This document shows positions 7,496-16,872 of a DNA stretch of 64,000 bases, piece by piece. A program made the translations under genes and the position numbers. The notes below the pieces were generated by a model. That model saw only the letters and a program-made list of their open reading frames with translations. It was not told the DNA's origin and ran no database searches. Each line of letters starts with the position of its first letter. The first letter of the stretch is position 1. Location: positions 59,400-123,399 of the forward strand of contig JAFWOU010000018.1 in the NCBI GenBank assembly GCA_017509715.1, written 5' to 3'. The DNA is from Paludibacteraceae bacterium (GTDB lineage Bacteria > Bacteroidota > Bacteroidia > Bacteroidales > Paludibacteraceae).

Positions 7496-8503
7496 ATGCT
7501 TCTACTTCAAGAAATAGAGGTGTCCGAACAGGCACAACAGGCAGTTCAGAAATTATCTGCCGACTCCGTCCACAGCACGGTCCAGAACGTGCTCCATGAG
7601 GTGCAGACCAATCCCGAAGGCTTCTGGAATTCCGCGCTGCAAGACCTCACCCAGTTTGGCCTCAAGGTAGTGGCCGCGTTGGTCATCTACTTCGTAGGTG
7701 TATGGATCATCCGCTATGTGAAGCGTATCCTTAATCGCATCTTCGAGCGTAAGAAAACCGAACATACTCTGGCCTCGTTCATCACGTCGCTGATCAGCAT
7801 CATGCTTACCGTCTTGCTCATCCTGGCTACTATCGGTACGCTCGGCGTAGATACTACCTCGTTCGCCGCTCTGCTTGCTGCCGGAGGTATGGCGATCGGT
7901 ATGGCCCTCTCCGGTACGGTCCAGAACTTCGCCGGCGGTATTATGCTGCTCATCTTCCGGCCGTTCAAGTCGGGCGACTATATCCGCGCACAAGATCAGG
8001 AAGGTTATGTCATGCAGGTCACTATCGTCTCTACCAAGATTCTGACCCTCAACAACAAGGTCGTTATCCTGCCCAACGGAAATATCTTCACCGGCAACAT
8101 AGAGAACCTCTCGGCCCAGAGCATCCTGCGTATTCAGTGGAATATCAGTGTCGACTATGGAGTAGATGCCAAGGCCTGCAAGGAAGCCATGATGAAGATC
8201 ATGCAATCCGATCCGCGCATTCTCAACGAGGAGAATTATTCCCACGTCAAGAAGAATGCTAACGCCATGCTCGATCCGGCTAAGGTGCGAAAAATCAACC
8301 ATGACCCCAGCGTCATCATGACCTCGCTCAATTCCAGCGACATCACGTTCCAGGCACGTGGTTGGGTATATGCTAAGGATTATTTGGCGGTAGAACCCGA
8401 CATCTTGGAGCGCTTCTATACCGAACTACCTCCGCAGGGATTCACGTTCGCATATCCGCACGTAGATCTCAATATCACCCATCCGGTTGAACTGAAGAAA
8501 TAA
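7496..8503 (+). CDS. MscS-family mechanosensitive channel
   Basis: 335 residues. Three membrane helices, with the pore helix recognisable as FAALLAAGGMAIGMALSGTVQNFAGGIML, followed by the beta domain (FKSGDYI, VVILPNGNIFTGNIENLS) and a C-terminal alpha/beta domain. Gates in response to membrane tension and releases solutes on hypo-osmotic shock. Longer than E. coli MscS by an N-terminal segment of about 45 residues. The ATG at 7496 is the first in frame after the heptamer array. Converges on rlmN with five bases between stop codons and no terminator seen. Confidence 0.92.
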   Translation: MLLLQEIEVSEQAQQAVQKLSADSVHSTVQNVLHEVQTNPEGFWNSALQDLTQFGLKVVAALVIYFVGVWIIRYVKRILNRIFERKKTEHTLASFITSLISIMLTVLLILATIGTLGVDTTSFAALLAAGGMAIGMALSGTVQNFAGGIMLLIFRPFKSGDYIRAQDQEGYVMQVTIVSTKILTLNNKVVILPNGNIFTGNIENLSAQSILRIQWNISVDYGVDAKACKEAMMKIMQSDPRILNEENYSHVKKNANAMLDPAKVRKINHDPSVIMTSLNSSDITFQARGWVYAKDYLAVEPDILERFYTELPPQGFTFAYPHVDLNITHPVELKK

Positions 8504-8508
8504 GCGAC

Positions 8509-9561
8509 CTACTGCTCTTTCTGCAGCGCATTCACCAGCATACCGCACGCGGCCAGAATATCCTCGCCGCGACTGCGGCGTATGGTGGTCGTCAGTCCGT
8601 GTGCCGTCAGGTAGTCGCGCAACCAGATCATCTGCTGCTCGTCCGATCCCGGGAAGGCTTGATCCACGCCTGCATGGAAGCGTATCAAATTCACACGGCA
8701 GTTCAGCCCACGCAACAGGCGCAGCAACTCCTTGGCATGTTTCGGCGTGTCATTCTGCCCGCCAAAACAGATATATTCAAAGCTCAAACGCCGCTGACGG
8801 GTCCAATCATAGCCCCGTATGAGCTCCAATACCCCCTCTATCGGGTGATTCTTCTCAATCGGCATAATCTGCTGACGCTCAATAGCGAACGGATTATGCA
8901 GCGAAATAGCCAGATGGCATTCGCTTTCATCCAGGAAGCGTTTTAGTCCCTTCGGGTATCCTACGCTCGAGACGGTGATGCGATGAGGTGACCACTGACA
9001 TCCCCACTTGGCTGTCATGGCCTCCAGCGACCGCATAACCTCGTCGATATTGTCCATCGGCTCCCCCTCTCCCATATAGACGATATTGGTCAGCTTCTCA
9101 CTTTCCGGAATAGAAAAGATCTGGTTCAATATCTCCGAAGCGGGTAGGTGACCGTGAAAACCTAAGGTTCCGGTCATGCAGAACCGGCAACCCATCTTGC
9201 ACCCCGCCTGCGTCGAGACGCACAGCGTAGCGCGATCATCCTCCGGGATATAGACCGCCTCTATGAATTGGCTTTCACTCCCTCTCTCCCCCTTTGAGAG
9301 GGGAACGGGGGGTGTTTTAAAGAGGTACTTCTTTGTACCATCCACCGACTCGGCTTGGGCTACGGGCTCATGCCGACCGATGGTATACGTCTGCTTCAGC
9401 GCTTCGCGTCCCTTTAGCGAGATATTGGTCATCTCGTCCAGACTCTTGGCGCGCTTTACGTAGATCCATTTGGCCAGTTGCTTACCTGCAAAACGCGGTA
9501 GCCCTGCTTCCAGGGCCACCGCTTGCAGTTCTTCCTGTGTTTTGCCCAGTAGGCTTACCAT
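8509..9561 (-). CDS. rlmN: Dual-specificity 23S rRNA A2503 / tRNA A37 C2-methyltransferase
   Basis: 350 residues. Radical-SAM cluster motif [14 protein letters not shown], the [21 protein letters not shown] region and a conserved cysteine near the C-terminus (AACGML). Family role: methylates position C2 of A2503 in 23S rRNA and A37 in some tRNAs. The stretch [16 protein letters not shown] (about residues 80-94) is not part of the family and is encoded by a CCCCTTTGAGAGGGG-like palindromic repeat at 9278-9320. Start overlaps the stop of upstream glyA by 7 bp, so the two are probably cotranscribed and coupled. Confidence 0.95.
   Translation of the reverse strand: MVSLLGKTQEELQAVALEAGLPRFAGKQLAKWIYVKRAKSLDEMTNISLKGREALKQTYTIGRHEPVAQAESVDGTKKYLFKTPPVPLSKGERGSESQFIEAVYIPEDDRATLCVSTQAGCKMGCRFCMTGTLGFHGHLPASEILNQIFSIPESEKLTNIVYMGEGEPMDNIDEVMRSLEAMTAKWGCQWSPHRITVSSVGYPKGLKRFLDESECHLAISLHNPFAIERQQIMPIEKNHPIEGVLELIRGYDWTRQRRLSFEYICFGGQNDTPKHAKELLRLLRGLNCRVNLIRFHAGVDQAFPGSDEQQMIWLRDYLTAHGLTTTIRRSRGEDILAACGMLVNALQKEQ
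9278..9320 (-). repeat. In-gene palindromic insertion in rlmN
   Basis: Contains CCCCCTTTGAGAGGGG and a following GGGGGGTGTTTT; reads [12 protein letters not shown] in frame on the minus strand. Peptides of this type (PPxPLSKGE/G) are known from dispersed palindromic repeats in unrelated bacterial genomes (general recollection). Confidence 0.7.
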
Positions 9562-10835
9562 GCAAATAGCGGATATTGGTTCATCTCGCGATTCACTTCC
9601 TCGCGTACCTTCGCAATATTAGCTTCCGACTCCGGATCCTGCAGTACGCGGTCGATCAGCTCTACAATCCATGGCATCTTGTCCTCCTTCAGTCCGCGCG
9701 TCGTGATAGCCGGCGTACCGAACCTGAGTCCCGAGGTCTGGAAGGCCGAACGGGTATCAAAGGGCACCATGTTCTTATTCGTGGTAATATCAGCCGCTAC
9801 CAGGGCTTTCTCGGCAACCTTACCGGTCAGCTCCGGATACTTCGTCCGCAGGTCGATCAGCATCGAGTGGTTGTCCGTACCGCCCGAGATCACTTTATAG
9901 CCCTTCTGCATAAACTCAGCTGCCATCTTGGCTGCATTCGTCTTCACCTGCTGCTGATAAACTTTAAACTCAGGCGACAAGGCCTCGCCAAAAGCTACCG
10001 CCTTAGCGGCTATCACGTGCTCCAGCGGACCACCTTGCGTACCGGGGAATACGGCCGAGTCAAGCAATGCCGACATCATCTTCACCTCGCCCTTCGGCGT
10101 CGTCTTGCCCCACGGATTCGGGAAGTCCTCACCCATCAGTATCACGCCGCCGCGCGGTCCACGCAGGGTCTTGTGGGTCGTACTGGTTACGATATGCGCA
10201 TACTTCACCGGATTATTCAGCAATCCCGCTGCAATCAGTCCGGCCGGGTGGGCCATATCTACCATGAAGATCGCACCGATCTCATCGGCCACCTTGCGGA
10301 TGCGGGCATAGTCCCACTCACGGCTGTAAGCCGAAGCGCCTGCGATGATCAACTTCGGACGCTCCTCACGAGCTGTCTTCTCCAGGTTATCGTAGTCAAT
10401 CCTTCCTGTCTCTTCGTTCAGGTTATACGCTACCGCGCGGAACATCAGTCCCGAGAAATTCACGGCCGAACCGTGACTCAGGTGACCTCCGTGACTCAGG
10501 TTCAGACCCATAAACGTATCGCCTGCCTTCAGGCATGCCATGAAGACAGCCATATTGGCTTGTGCACCCGAGTGGGGTTGTACGTTCACGTAGGCGGCGT
10601 CATAGAGCTTCTTCAGACGCTCACGAGCAACGTTCTCGCTCAGGTCCACCACCTCACAGCCTCCGTAGTAACGGTGACCCGGATAGCCCTCGGCGTACTT
10701 GTTGGTCATAACGCTACCCATAGCTTCCAATACCTGATCACTTACGAAATTCTCGCTTGCAATCAACTCAATACCTTTGGTCTGACGCTCCCGCTCCCGG
10801 CGGATAAGGTCAAAAATCTCTGTGTCACGTGTCAT
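9555..10835 (-). CDS. glyA: Serine hydroxymethyltransferase
   Basis: 426 residues, PLP-dependent interconversion of serine and glycine with tetrahydrofolate. [45 protein letters not shown] and the Schiff-base lysine segment [13 protein letters not shown] are all present. An upstream in-frame start would add eleven residues, but [11 protein letters not shown] aligns with family N-termini and leaves room for the promoter at 10866-10896. Followed by rlmN with a 7 bp overlap. Normal in length and without repeat insertions. Confidence 0.96.
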   Translation of the reverse strand: MTRDTEIFDLIRRERERQTKGIELIASENFVSDQVLEAMGSVMTNKYAEGYPGHRYYGGCEVVDLSENVARERLKKLYDAAYVNVQPHSGAQANMAVFMACLKAGDTFMGLNLSHGGHLSHGSAVNFSGLMFRAVAYNLNEETGRIDYDNLEKTAREERPKLIIAGASAYSREWDYARIRKVADEIGAIFMVDMAHPAGLIAAGLLNNPVKYAHIVTSTTHKTLRGPRGGVILMGEDFPNPWGKTTPKGEVKMMSALLDSAVFPGTQGGPLEHVIAAKAVAFGEALSPEFKVYQQQVKTNAAKMAAEFMQKGYKVISGGTDNHSMLIDLRTKYPELTGKVAEKALVAADITTNKNMVPFDTRSAFQTSGLRFGTPAITTRGLKEDKMPWIVELIDRVLQDPESEANIAKVREEVNREMNQYPLFAW

Positions 10836-10865
10836 GATAGATTCAATTTGTATGAATTTTGAGCG

Positions 10866-10896
10866 CAAAGTTACTACAAATTATTCAAATATGCAA
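10866..10896 (-). promoter_or_regulatory. Promoter of glyA-rlmN
   Basis: On the minus strand: -33 TTG (10896-10894), 20 bp spacer beginning CATATTTG, -7 TAACTTTG (10873-10866). Confidence 0.75.
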
Positions 10897-10902
10897 GTTT
10901 TT

Positions 10903-10936
10903 TCGCAATTTTCAATTTTCAATTTTCACTTTTCAG
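10903..10936. repeat. Short repeat, ATTTTCA family
   Basis: Four to five ATTTTCA/CTTTTCA units occupy the -33 region of the rlmH promoter, between the two divergent promoters. Confidence 0.65.
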
Positions 10937-10946
10937 TATTTTTTCG

Positions 10947-10954
10947 TAACTTTG
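10947..10954 (+). promoter_or_regulatory. Probable -7 box of rlmH
   Basis: TAACTTTG 27 bp upstream of the rlmH start. The position for the -33 TTTG falls in the ATTTTCA repeat and does not match, so only the -7 part is supported. Confidence 0.5.
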
Positions 10955-10980
10955 CAGCCGATTTAGATGCGCGCTGTGCT

Positions 10981-11451
10981 ATGAAACTCAATTTGCTTGT
11001 CGTAGGAAAGACCACCAGCCGTGAACTGGACACCCTCATCGCCGACTATGTCGGTCGATTGACTCATTACTGTTCGTTCCAGCTCCTGGTCATACCCGAA
11101 CTGAAGAATACCAAATCGCTCACCGAGGCGCAACAGAAGCAGCGCGAAGGCGAATTGATCCTGCAGAGCGTGCCGGCTACCGCCGACATGATCCTGCTGG
11201 ATGAGCATGGCGTGGAATATCGTTCCTTGGAATTGGCGCAGTGGTTGCAAAAGCGTCTGTCGGCCGGTCGTGACCTATGGCTCGTCATCGGTGGTCCGTA
11301 CGGTTTCTCCGAGGCGGTCTATCAGCGGGCATGCGGTAAGTTATCCATCAGCCGCCTTACGTTCTCCCACCAGATGATACGCCTCCTGGTCGTAGAGCAA
11401 CTCTACCGCGCCTTCACTATCCTGCGCGGCGAGAATTATCATCACGAGTAA
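10981..11451 (+). CDS. rlmH: 23S rRNA pseudouridine-1915 N3-methyltransferase
   Basis: 156 residues, SPOUT fold. MKLNLLVVGKTT start, LLDEHGVEYRSLELA, the SAM-binding LVIGGPYGFSEAVY and the C-terminal knot segment SHQMIRLLVVEQLYRAF are diagnostic, as is the RGENYHHE ending. A longer in-frame reading begins upstream but would run through the promoter region, so the ATG at 10981 is chosen. Converges on coaE with a 10 bp overlap. Confidence 0.96.
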   Translation: MKLNLLVVGKTTSRELDTLIADYVGRLTHYCSFQLLVIPELKNTKSLTEAQQKQREGELILQSVPATADMILLDEHGVEYRSLELAQWLQKRLSAGRDLWLVIGGPYGFSEAVYQRACGKLSISRLTFSHQMIRLLVVEQLYRAFTILRGENYHHE

Positions 11452-12038
11452 CGTTCTCTCAGATGCCGAATCAGCTGTTCGGCCAGTTGTTCGGGCTTTG
11501 CCCCATCCGGATTTTCCAGCACATAGTCGGCCCGTTGACGCAACTCCTCATCGCTCATCTGCGCGCGTATGCGTGCGCGTACCTTATCTATATTGGCTTG
11601 CGCTGTATCCTGATAGTCGCGCGCCAAAGCCCGTTGTAGTCGGGTCTCCTCATCCGCCACTATGGTCACCACGTAGTCGCACACTTCTTGCAACCCGCTT
11701 TCAAACAGTATAGCCGATTCCGTAAAGCACCATCCCTCTTGCCGCTTAGCCCAATGCCTCAGGTCAAATCCTACGGCCGGATGCACGATGCGGTTCAGCC
11801 GCTCCAGCAGCTCCGGGTGAGAGAACACCTGACGGGCTACCAGTTCGGTATGATACCTCTCGCCCTCAAACACCTCGCTGCCAAACAGCGACTCAATGCC
11901 GCTCCGTACCATCGGATTCTCCCGGATGATACGCTTCGCCTCGCGATCGGTGTAATAGACGGGATAGCCGCGCTGCTCCAGCGCTCGCGCGATGGTCGTC
12001 TTGCCGCTTCCTATGCCTCCTGTCAGTCCAACGAGCAT
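11442..12038 (-). CDS. coaE: Dephospho-CoA kinase
   Basis: 198 residues. MLVGLTGGIGSGKTTIA gives the P-loop at the N-terminus; VYYTDREAKRII and the HPAVGFDLRHW segment are typical. Catalyses the last step of coenzyme A synthesis. The start at MLVGLTGG is used; an upstream in-frame start would overlap the MBOAT gene by more than 40 bp. The start is immediately next to the MBOAT stop codon, so coaE appears to be the last gene of the dxs-trkAH-SGNH-MBOAT run. Confidence 0.95.
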   Translation of the reverse strand: MLVGLTGGIGSGKTTIARALEQRGYPVYYTDREAKRIIRENPMVRSGIESLFGSEVFEGERYHTELVARQVFSHPELLERLNRIVHPAVGFDLRHWAKRQEGWCFTESAILFESGLQEVCDYVVTIVADEETRLQRALARDYQDTAQANIDKVRARIRAQMSDEELRQRADYVLENPDGAKPEQLAEQLIRHLRERYS

Positions 12039-12039
12039 A

Positions 12040-13983
12040 TTAGAATTGGAAATAGATAAACGGTTGCATCTCGGCCGATACAAACTGGTAGATCACGATG
12101 ATCGCCAGCACCACGGCTGCCACCATCATCGGCATCGGCAGTTGAGCGAAGTACAACCGGTACCACTGCTTCCACTTAGCCGGCAACCAATGGATGATCA
12201 TACCCAGCACAAAGGCCCATACCACGGCACGGAACTCATGGCAGAACGGACCAATCACGCTGTTGTCCCACGCGCCGCCTATCTGATTCACCATGTTCTT
12301 GGCCGTCTCCCAAGCCTCCTTATTGGCTGTGGCGGGATCCAGGTTCGAACCCGAACGGAAGAACAGACGCGTGAACGTGATGAACGTAAAGGTCTGCAGT
12401 ATGGCCCAACCGGTAGCCAGTTTGGTATTGACGTTCGTAAATCGCTTGCTGATATCCGCCAGCTTGCTGCTGAAGGTCGAGTGCTCAAATACCAGCCAGT
12501 AGACATACCGGATCAATGTGATCACCCATACAATGCCCGTCCATACCGCAAACATATTGATCACCGGCAGCGGATCCACCGCATGCCAAATCAGAAGCGC
12601 CAATAGTCCGGCCGACATCAGGCAGAAACGCATATGCCAATGCAGTACGCGCCAGATCTTATTGACGATCATACCGATACCATTGATACCTCCCCAGATG
12701 ACGAAGTTCCAGCTGGCGCCGTGCCATAGTCCGCCCAATATTTGCGTGATAAACGAGTTGAGGTTGGAGTAGAGTAGTTTCTGCTTCGACGAGAGTTTAC
12801 CGTCAGCCTGCGCCGTCAGGTAGATATTATACACCGTGATAGCGGCAATCAGCACACCAAACGGCAGCAACATCCACCACCATCCGGTCAGCACCGTCGT
12901 GATCAGTCCGATCACGGTCAACCAGAAATACGTACCGAATCCCACTCTCCTGTTTCCGCCCAGCGGGATGTACAGATACGACTTGAGCCAACTGCCCAAG
13001 CTGATGTGCCATCTGCGCCAGAACTCCTGCGGGTTTTGCGACTTATATGGCGAGTCGAAGTTCTTGGGCAGATAGAATCCCATCAGCATCGCTACACCGA
13101 TCGCTATATCCGTATAACCCGAGAAATCGGCATACACCTGCATCGAGTACGCAAACAGCGCAAACAGGTTCTCAAATCCCGAGAACAGCAGCGGGTTGTT
13201 AAACACGCGGTCGATGATGTTCACCGCCAGGTAGTCCGAGAGGATGATCTTCTTGGCCAGACCGTTCAGTATCCAGAATACCGCTACGCCAAACTGCCTG
13301 CGTCCCAGGAAGAAAGGCTTGTACAGCTGCGGGATAAACGTAGCCGCCCGCACGATAGGACCGGCCACCAGTTGCGGGAAGAACGCTACGTAGAAACCGA
13401 AGTCCAGCGGGTTCTTCAGTGGCTTAATATGGCCGCGGAAGACGTCCGTCGTGTACGAAATCACCTGGAAGATAAAGAACGAGATACCCACCGGCAGCAC
13501 GATCGTATCTACCATGAATCGGCCCTTCTCCGAAAAACCGTTACCGATGTACGCAAAGATGTCAAACACCTGGAACTGGGTGCCCAGTATGTCGTTCACC
13601 ATGTTGGTAAAGAAATACGCGTATTTAAAGTATGCCAGCAGCCCCAGATCGATCACGATCGAGCATACCAGCAGCGCCTTCTTCAGCGTCAGCCGTTCGC
13701 GATAGTGGTAGATCAACCTCGCGATCGTCCAGTCGCTCATCGTCACAAACAACAGGATGAGCAGGAACAATCCGCTCGTCTTATAGTAGAAGAACCACGA
13801 TACGAACATAAGGTACACATTCCGCATGTGCATCCGGCGACGCGATTGCTCGCCCTTGCAACCATACTGTATGATCAGCGCAAACAGCGCATACACCAGC
13901 GCAAAGAATGCCCAGAAATAGAACTGCGTAAACAGCAGCGGACTATCCTGATCAAATGCAAATATATGTCTCAAAAACTCCAT
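12040..13983 (-). CDS. MBOAT-family membrane O-acyltransferase
   Basis: 647 residues, polytopic. The core PVGISFFIFQVISYTTDV, FFPQLVAGPIVRA, FSGYTDIAIG, NFDSPY.S.NPQEFWRRWHISLG and catalytic-histidine region GGLWHGASWNFVIWG match the AlgI/DltB/PatA type. Such proteins pass an acyl (usually acetyl) group across the membrane to an SGNH-domain partner that esterifies a polysaccharide or peptidoglycan. The partner is the next gene upstream. Longer than AlgI (about 500) by a C-terminal 150-residue helical extension. Acceptor polymer cannot be told from the sequence. Confidence 0.9.
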   Translation of the reverse strand: MEFLRHIFAFDQDSPLLFTQFYFWAFFALVYALFALIIQYGCKGEQSRRRMHMRNVYLMFVSWFFYYKTSGLFLLILLFVTMSDWTIARLIYHYRERLTLKKALLVCSIVIDLGLLAYFKYAYFFTNMVNDILGTQFQVFDIFAYIGNGFSEKGRFMVDTIVLPVGISFFIFQVISYTTDVFRGHIKPLKNPLDFGFYVAFFPQLVAGPIVRAATFIPQLYKPFFLGRRQFGVAVFWILNGLAKKIILSDYLAVNIIDRVFNNPLLFSGFENLFALFAYSMQVYADFSGYTDIAIGVAMLMGFYLPKNFDSPYKSQNPQEFWRRWHISLGSWLKSYLYIPLGGNRRVGFGTYFWLTVIGLITTVLTGWWWMLLPFGVLIAAITVYNIYLTAQADGKLSSKQKLLYSNLNSFITQILGGLWHGASWNFVIWGGINGIGMIVNKIWRVLHWHMRFCLMSAGLLALLIWHAVDPLPVINMFAVWTGIVWVITLIRYVYWLVFEHSTFSSKLADISKRFTNVNTKLATGWAILQTFTFITFTRLFFRSGSNLDPATANKEAWETAKNMVNQIGGAWDNSVIGPFCHEFRAVVWAFVLGMIIHWLPAKWKQWYRLYFAQLPMPMMVAAVVLAIIVIYQFVSAEMQPFIYFQF

Positions 13984-13984
13984 A

Positions 13985-14048
13985 AACTCTAAACACTAAA
14001 CACTCAACACTCAACACTCAACACTAAACACTCAACACTAAACACTAA
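13985..14048. repeat. Heptamer array AACACTM
   Basis: Nine or so AACACTA/AACACTC units fill the gap between the SGNH and MBOAT genes. Confidence 0.85.
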
Positions 14049-14053
14049 CCTCA

Positions 14054-15373
14054 TCATTTCCTCCATTCTCCGTTCTCCATTAGCCACTTGCTCAGCAGTT
14101 CGCCGGCCTTATCTGCGCCCTTGGGCGAGAAGTGCACGCCATCCTTGCCGGCCAGGTTCTGCTCCTGCCAACGTAGCATACTGTTGCGTCCGCCCATCGC
14201 CTCGTAGAGCGACCAGTAGCCGATATGCTCCTCTTGCGCCATGCGTAGCAGCAGTTTGTCCATATACGGCACGCCCTCGTTGGTCTGCATCTTGCCATGC
14301 TTGCGCACCAGCATGTCGCTCGGTCCGATAAAGAGCACCGCCGCATCCGGCGCACACTCCTTGATCATCTTCACCTGCTTGCGAAGCTGCTCTACGTTGT
14401 ACTTGATCGTCGCCTTGCTGTTTTGGCCGATGGCGTTGCCGCCAAACTGCAGGATGATGAGGCGCGTACCCGTCTTGGCGTAGAAATCGGCACATTGCTT
14501 GCGGTTCATCGAGGTGAATACAAAACCCGAACAGCCGCGCATCGGGATATTATCCACGTGGATACCCGTCGGCGACTCCAGCGAGAAACCGTATACCTGG
14601 CCTTGACCCGTGAAGAGTATCTTGGCCGAACGGGTACTGTCTTTCACCGTCGCCAGCTGGCCGTTCTTGATGTCCTGACCGTTCACGCGCAACGTGATAC
14701 CCGGGTCGGCCACAAGTCGTACGCGCGAGAAGAAGCGTTCCGTAGCCGTGGAGTCACCCGTGGTCTGTACGCTCACTTCTATCCGCTCACTACCGGCCAC
14801 CTTGCTGTTGTCCAGCAGTGCCGACTGACCCATCGGACCATACAAGCCGTCGCTGCGGTGCATGTCCTTCGGACCGTACACCAGGTAGCGCTTCGGGCCC
14901 TGCTTCTTATCCTGACGCCGTCCGTTGATATAGCTGCTTTGGCTCACCGTACGCATCGGTATCGTCTGGTGCAGCGGTAGCAATCCTACGCCCTTGCCGC
15001 CATACCGGCCCTGCAGGGCGCGACGAAGCGTCATCGTCATGCGATCTTCTTCCAACTGCGAATCGCCGTAGTGCACCACGCGCACCGGGTGCATCTTGGT
15101 GCTGTCCAGCGCCTGGTAGAACCGGCGCATATACCACCGCGTATCACGCAGCGTATCCACTTCGTTCTCGTCGATCTGCGGTACCTCCACGACCGAGTCC
15201 ACCTGTGCCACCTGCGCCGTTGTGTCGGTCTGCATGTCCAGCATCTCGCGCATCGTGGGCCATCGTAGGTCAATATGTATACCATCCTCCGGCACCAGCA
15301 AACAGAGCACCGCCAGGATCGCTATTATCAGAAAGTAGAGTGCCGATATACGGCTGGGTTTCATCGAATTCAT
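14054..15373 (-). CDS. SGNH/GDSL-type hydrolase or O-acetyltransferase partner
   Basis: 439 residues from the ATG that overlaps the trkH stop (TAATG). One N-terminal membrane helix (SALYFLIIAILAVLCLLV), then an exported SGNH domain: VVHYGDSQLE (block I serine), GGN in LQFGGNAIGQ (block III), IGPSDM, and DGVHFSPKGA (block V Asp-His). Paired with the MBOAT gene, it probably takes acetyl groups in the periplasm and esterifies a cell-envelope polymer, as in PatA/PatB or alginate systems (inference). The last residues (MENGEWRK) arise from a CCATTCTCC-type repeat at 14057-14085. Confidence 0.8.
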   Translation of the reverse strand: MNSMKPSRISALYFLIIAILAVLCLLVPEDGIHIDLRWPTMREMLDMQTDTTAQVAQVDSVVEVPQIDENEVDTLRDTRWYMRRFYQALDSTKMHPVRVVHYGDSQLEEDRMTMTLRRALQGRYGGKGVGLLPLHQTIPMRTVSQSSYINGRRQDKKQGPKRYLVYGPKDMHRSDGLYGPMGQSALLDNSKVAGSERIEVSVQTTGDSTATERFFSRVRLVADPGITLRVNGQDIKNGQLATVKDSTRSAKILFTGQGQVYGFSLESPTGIHVDNIPMRGCSGFVFTSMNRKQCADFYAKTGTRLIILQFGGNAIGQNSKATIKYNVEQLRKQVKMIKECAPDAAVLFIGPSDMLVRKHGKMQTNEGVPYMDKLLLRMAQEEHIGYWSLYEAMGGRNSMLRWQEQNLAGKDGVHFSPKGADKAGELLSKWLMENGEWRK

Positions 15374-16872
15374 TATTTTCGCCAAAGTGCTTTACTAAAC
15401 AACAACAATACCGTGAATATCTCCAAACGGCCGATCAACATCACTGCCGTCATCGTCCATTTTGCCGTGGTGGGGTAGTCCACGTACGAGCCCAGCGGAC
15501 CGAACTGACCAATCGACACACCTACGTTGCCTATTCCCGACACAGCCGTTCCTATCGCCTCATCAAAATTCACACCCGAACCGCAGAAGATGAGCGAAGC
15601 TAATATGATAATGACGATATAGAAGAACATAAACGCCATCACATTACTCGTGGTCTGCTCGTTCACCGTACGTCCGTTGAACCGAACCGGTATGACGGCG
15701 TTGGGGTGGATACGACGTTTCAACTCCGTCATAGCCGACTTGGCAAAGATACCGATTCTCACCCACTTGATACCACCCGCCGTGCTGCCCGATGCCGCAC
15801 CCGTGAACATCATGAAGAATACAAATACCCACAGCAGTTTCGGCCAGGTCGTGTAGTCCGAGGCCGCAAAACCTGTACTCGTCATCGCCGAGCATACCAT
15901 GAAGAATCCCTTTCTTAGCGCCCGTTCCGTCATCTCCAGCGTCTCATACGCAAAGCGGAACTGCCTGAAGTCATGCTCTAAACCATAGTGGATAAACAAT
16001 CCTAATGATAGGAATACGGTGGCTACCAGCACGGCTATCGAGTACCAACGCGTCTCCTCGTCGTTGAATATCTTGCTCGGATGTCCGCGGAAGAGGTAGA
16101 TCAATTGGGTGAAATTCATACCCGACAGGAACATAAACACAGCCGTCGTCCATTGGATAGCGGCGTTGTAGTCGATCATGCTGTTATTGCGCGTCGAGAA
16201 TCCGCCCGTCGAGATCGTCGACAGCGAGTGACAGATCGCATCAAAATGCGGCATACCTTCCATGTAGAGCAGCACGGTCTGACCTACCGTCAGCAATATA
16301 TACGTCACCCACATATGCTTGGCCGTGTCGGCGATACGCGGACTCAGTTTCTCATAACTTACGCCCGTCACTTCGGCCGAGTACAGTTGCATGCCGCCCA
16401 GGCCGAACATCGGCAGTATGGCGACAGACAGCACGATGATACCCAGACCGCCTACCCACTGCATCAGCGCGCGCCAGAGCAGCAACGACTGACTCATGCT
16501 CTCCACATCGGCACAAACCGTCGCACCCGTGGTCGTAAAGCCTGCCATCGTCTCAAACCAGCAATCGGCCAACGTAGGCAACGCACCGCTCAACCAGAAC
16601 GGCAACATGCCGAACAGCGAGAACACAATCCATACCGCCGACACAATCACGTAGCCCTCTCGTTCGCCCACGCGCTTTGGGGCACCGTGACCGACGAGCA
16701 GAAACACCAGACCCGCGATCAGCGTCATCACCACCGTCACGATCCATGCACCCAGGTCGCTATTGCCGTAGCCGTAGGCGGTCGCCAACGGTACCATCAT
16801 AAACAGCGACTCAATGAGCAACAACGCTCCGAGCGTGCTAAAGACTATTTTTGTATTGAATAAACGGTTCAT
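15373..16872 (-). CDS. trkH: TrkH-family potassium uptake membrane subunit
   Basis: 499 residues with eight or more membrane helices and four pore-loop repeats: FTTTGATV, ISTGGFSTRN, MTSTGFAASDY and VSGIGNVGVSIG. K+ uptake subunit that assembles with the cytosolic TrkA gatekeeper encoded just upstream; their genes overlap by 4 bp. Length is normal. The final codons overlap the SGNH start by one base. Confidence 0.93.
   Translation of the reverse strand: MNRLFNTKIVFSTLGALLLIESLFMMVPLATAYGYGNSDLGAWIVTVVMTLIAGLVFLLVGHGAPKRVGEREGYVIVSAVWIVFSLFGMLPFWLSGALPTLADCWFETMAGFTTTGATVCADVESMSQSLLLWRALMQWVGGLGIIVLSVAILPMFGLGGMQLYSAEVTGVSYEKLSPRIADTAKHMWVTYILLTVGQTVLLYMEGMPHFDAICHSLSTISTGGFSTRNNSMIDYNAAIQWTTAVFMFLSGMNFTQLIYLFRGHPSKIFNDEETRWYSIAVLVATVFLSLGLFIHYGLEHDFRQFRFAYETLEMTERALRKGFFMVCSAMTSTGFAASDYTTWPKLLWVFVFFMMFTGAASGSTAGGIKWVRIGIFAKSAMTELKRRIHPNAVIPVRFNGRTVNEQTTSNVMAFMFFYIVIIILASLIFCGSGVNFDEAIGTAVSGIGNVGVSIGQFGPLGSYVDYPTTAKWTMTAVMLIGRLEIFTVLLLFSKALWRK

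Noticed and set aside
9576..10862. 428-codon open frame antisense to glyA
   Set aside because: Composition effect of the GlyA codons; product has no recognisable domain while the minus strand encodes a complete SHMT.
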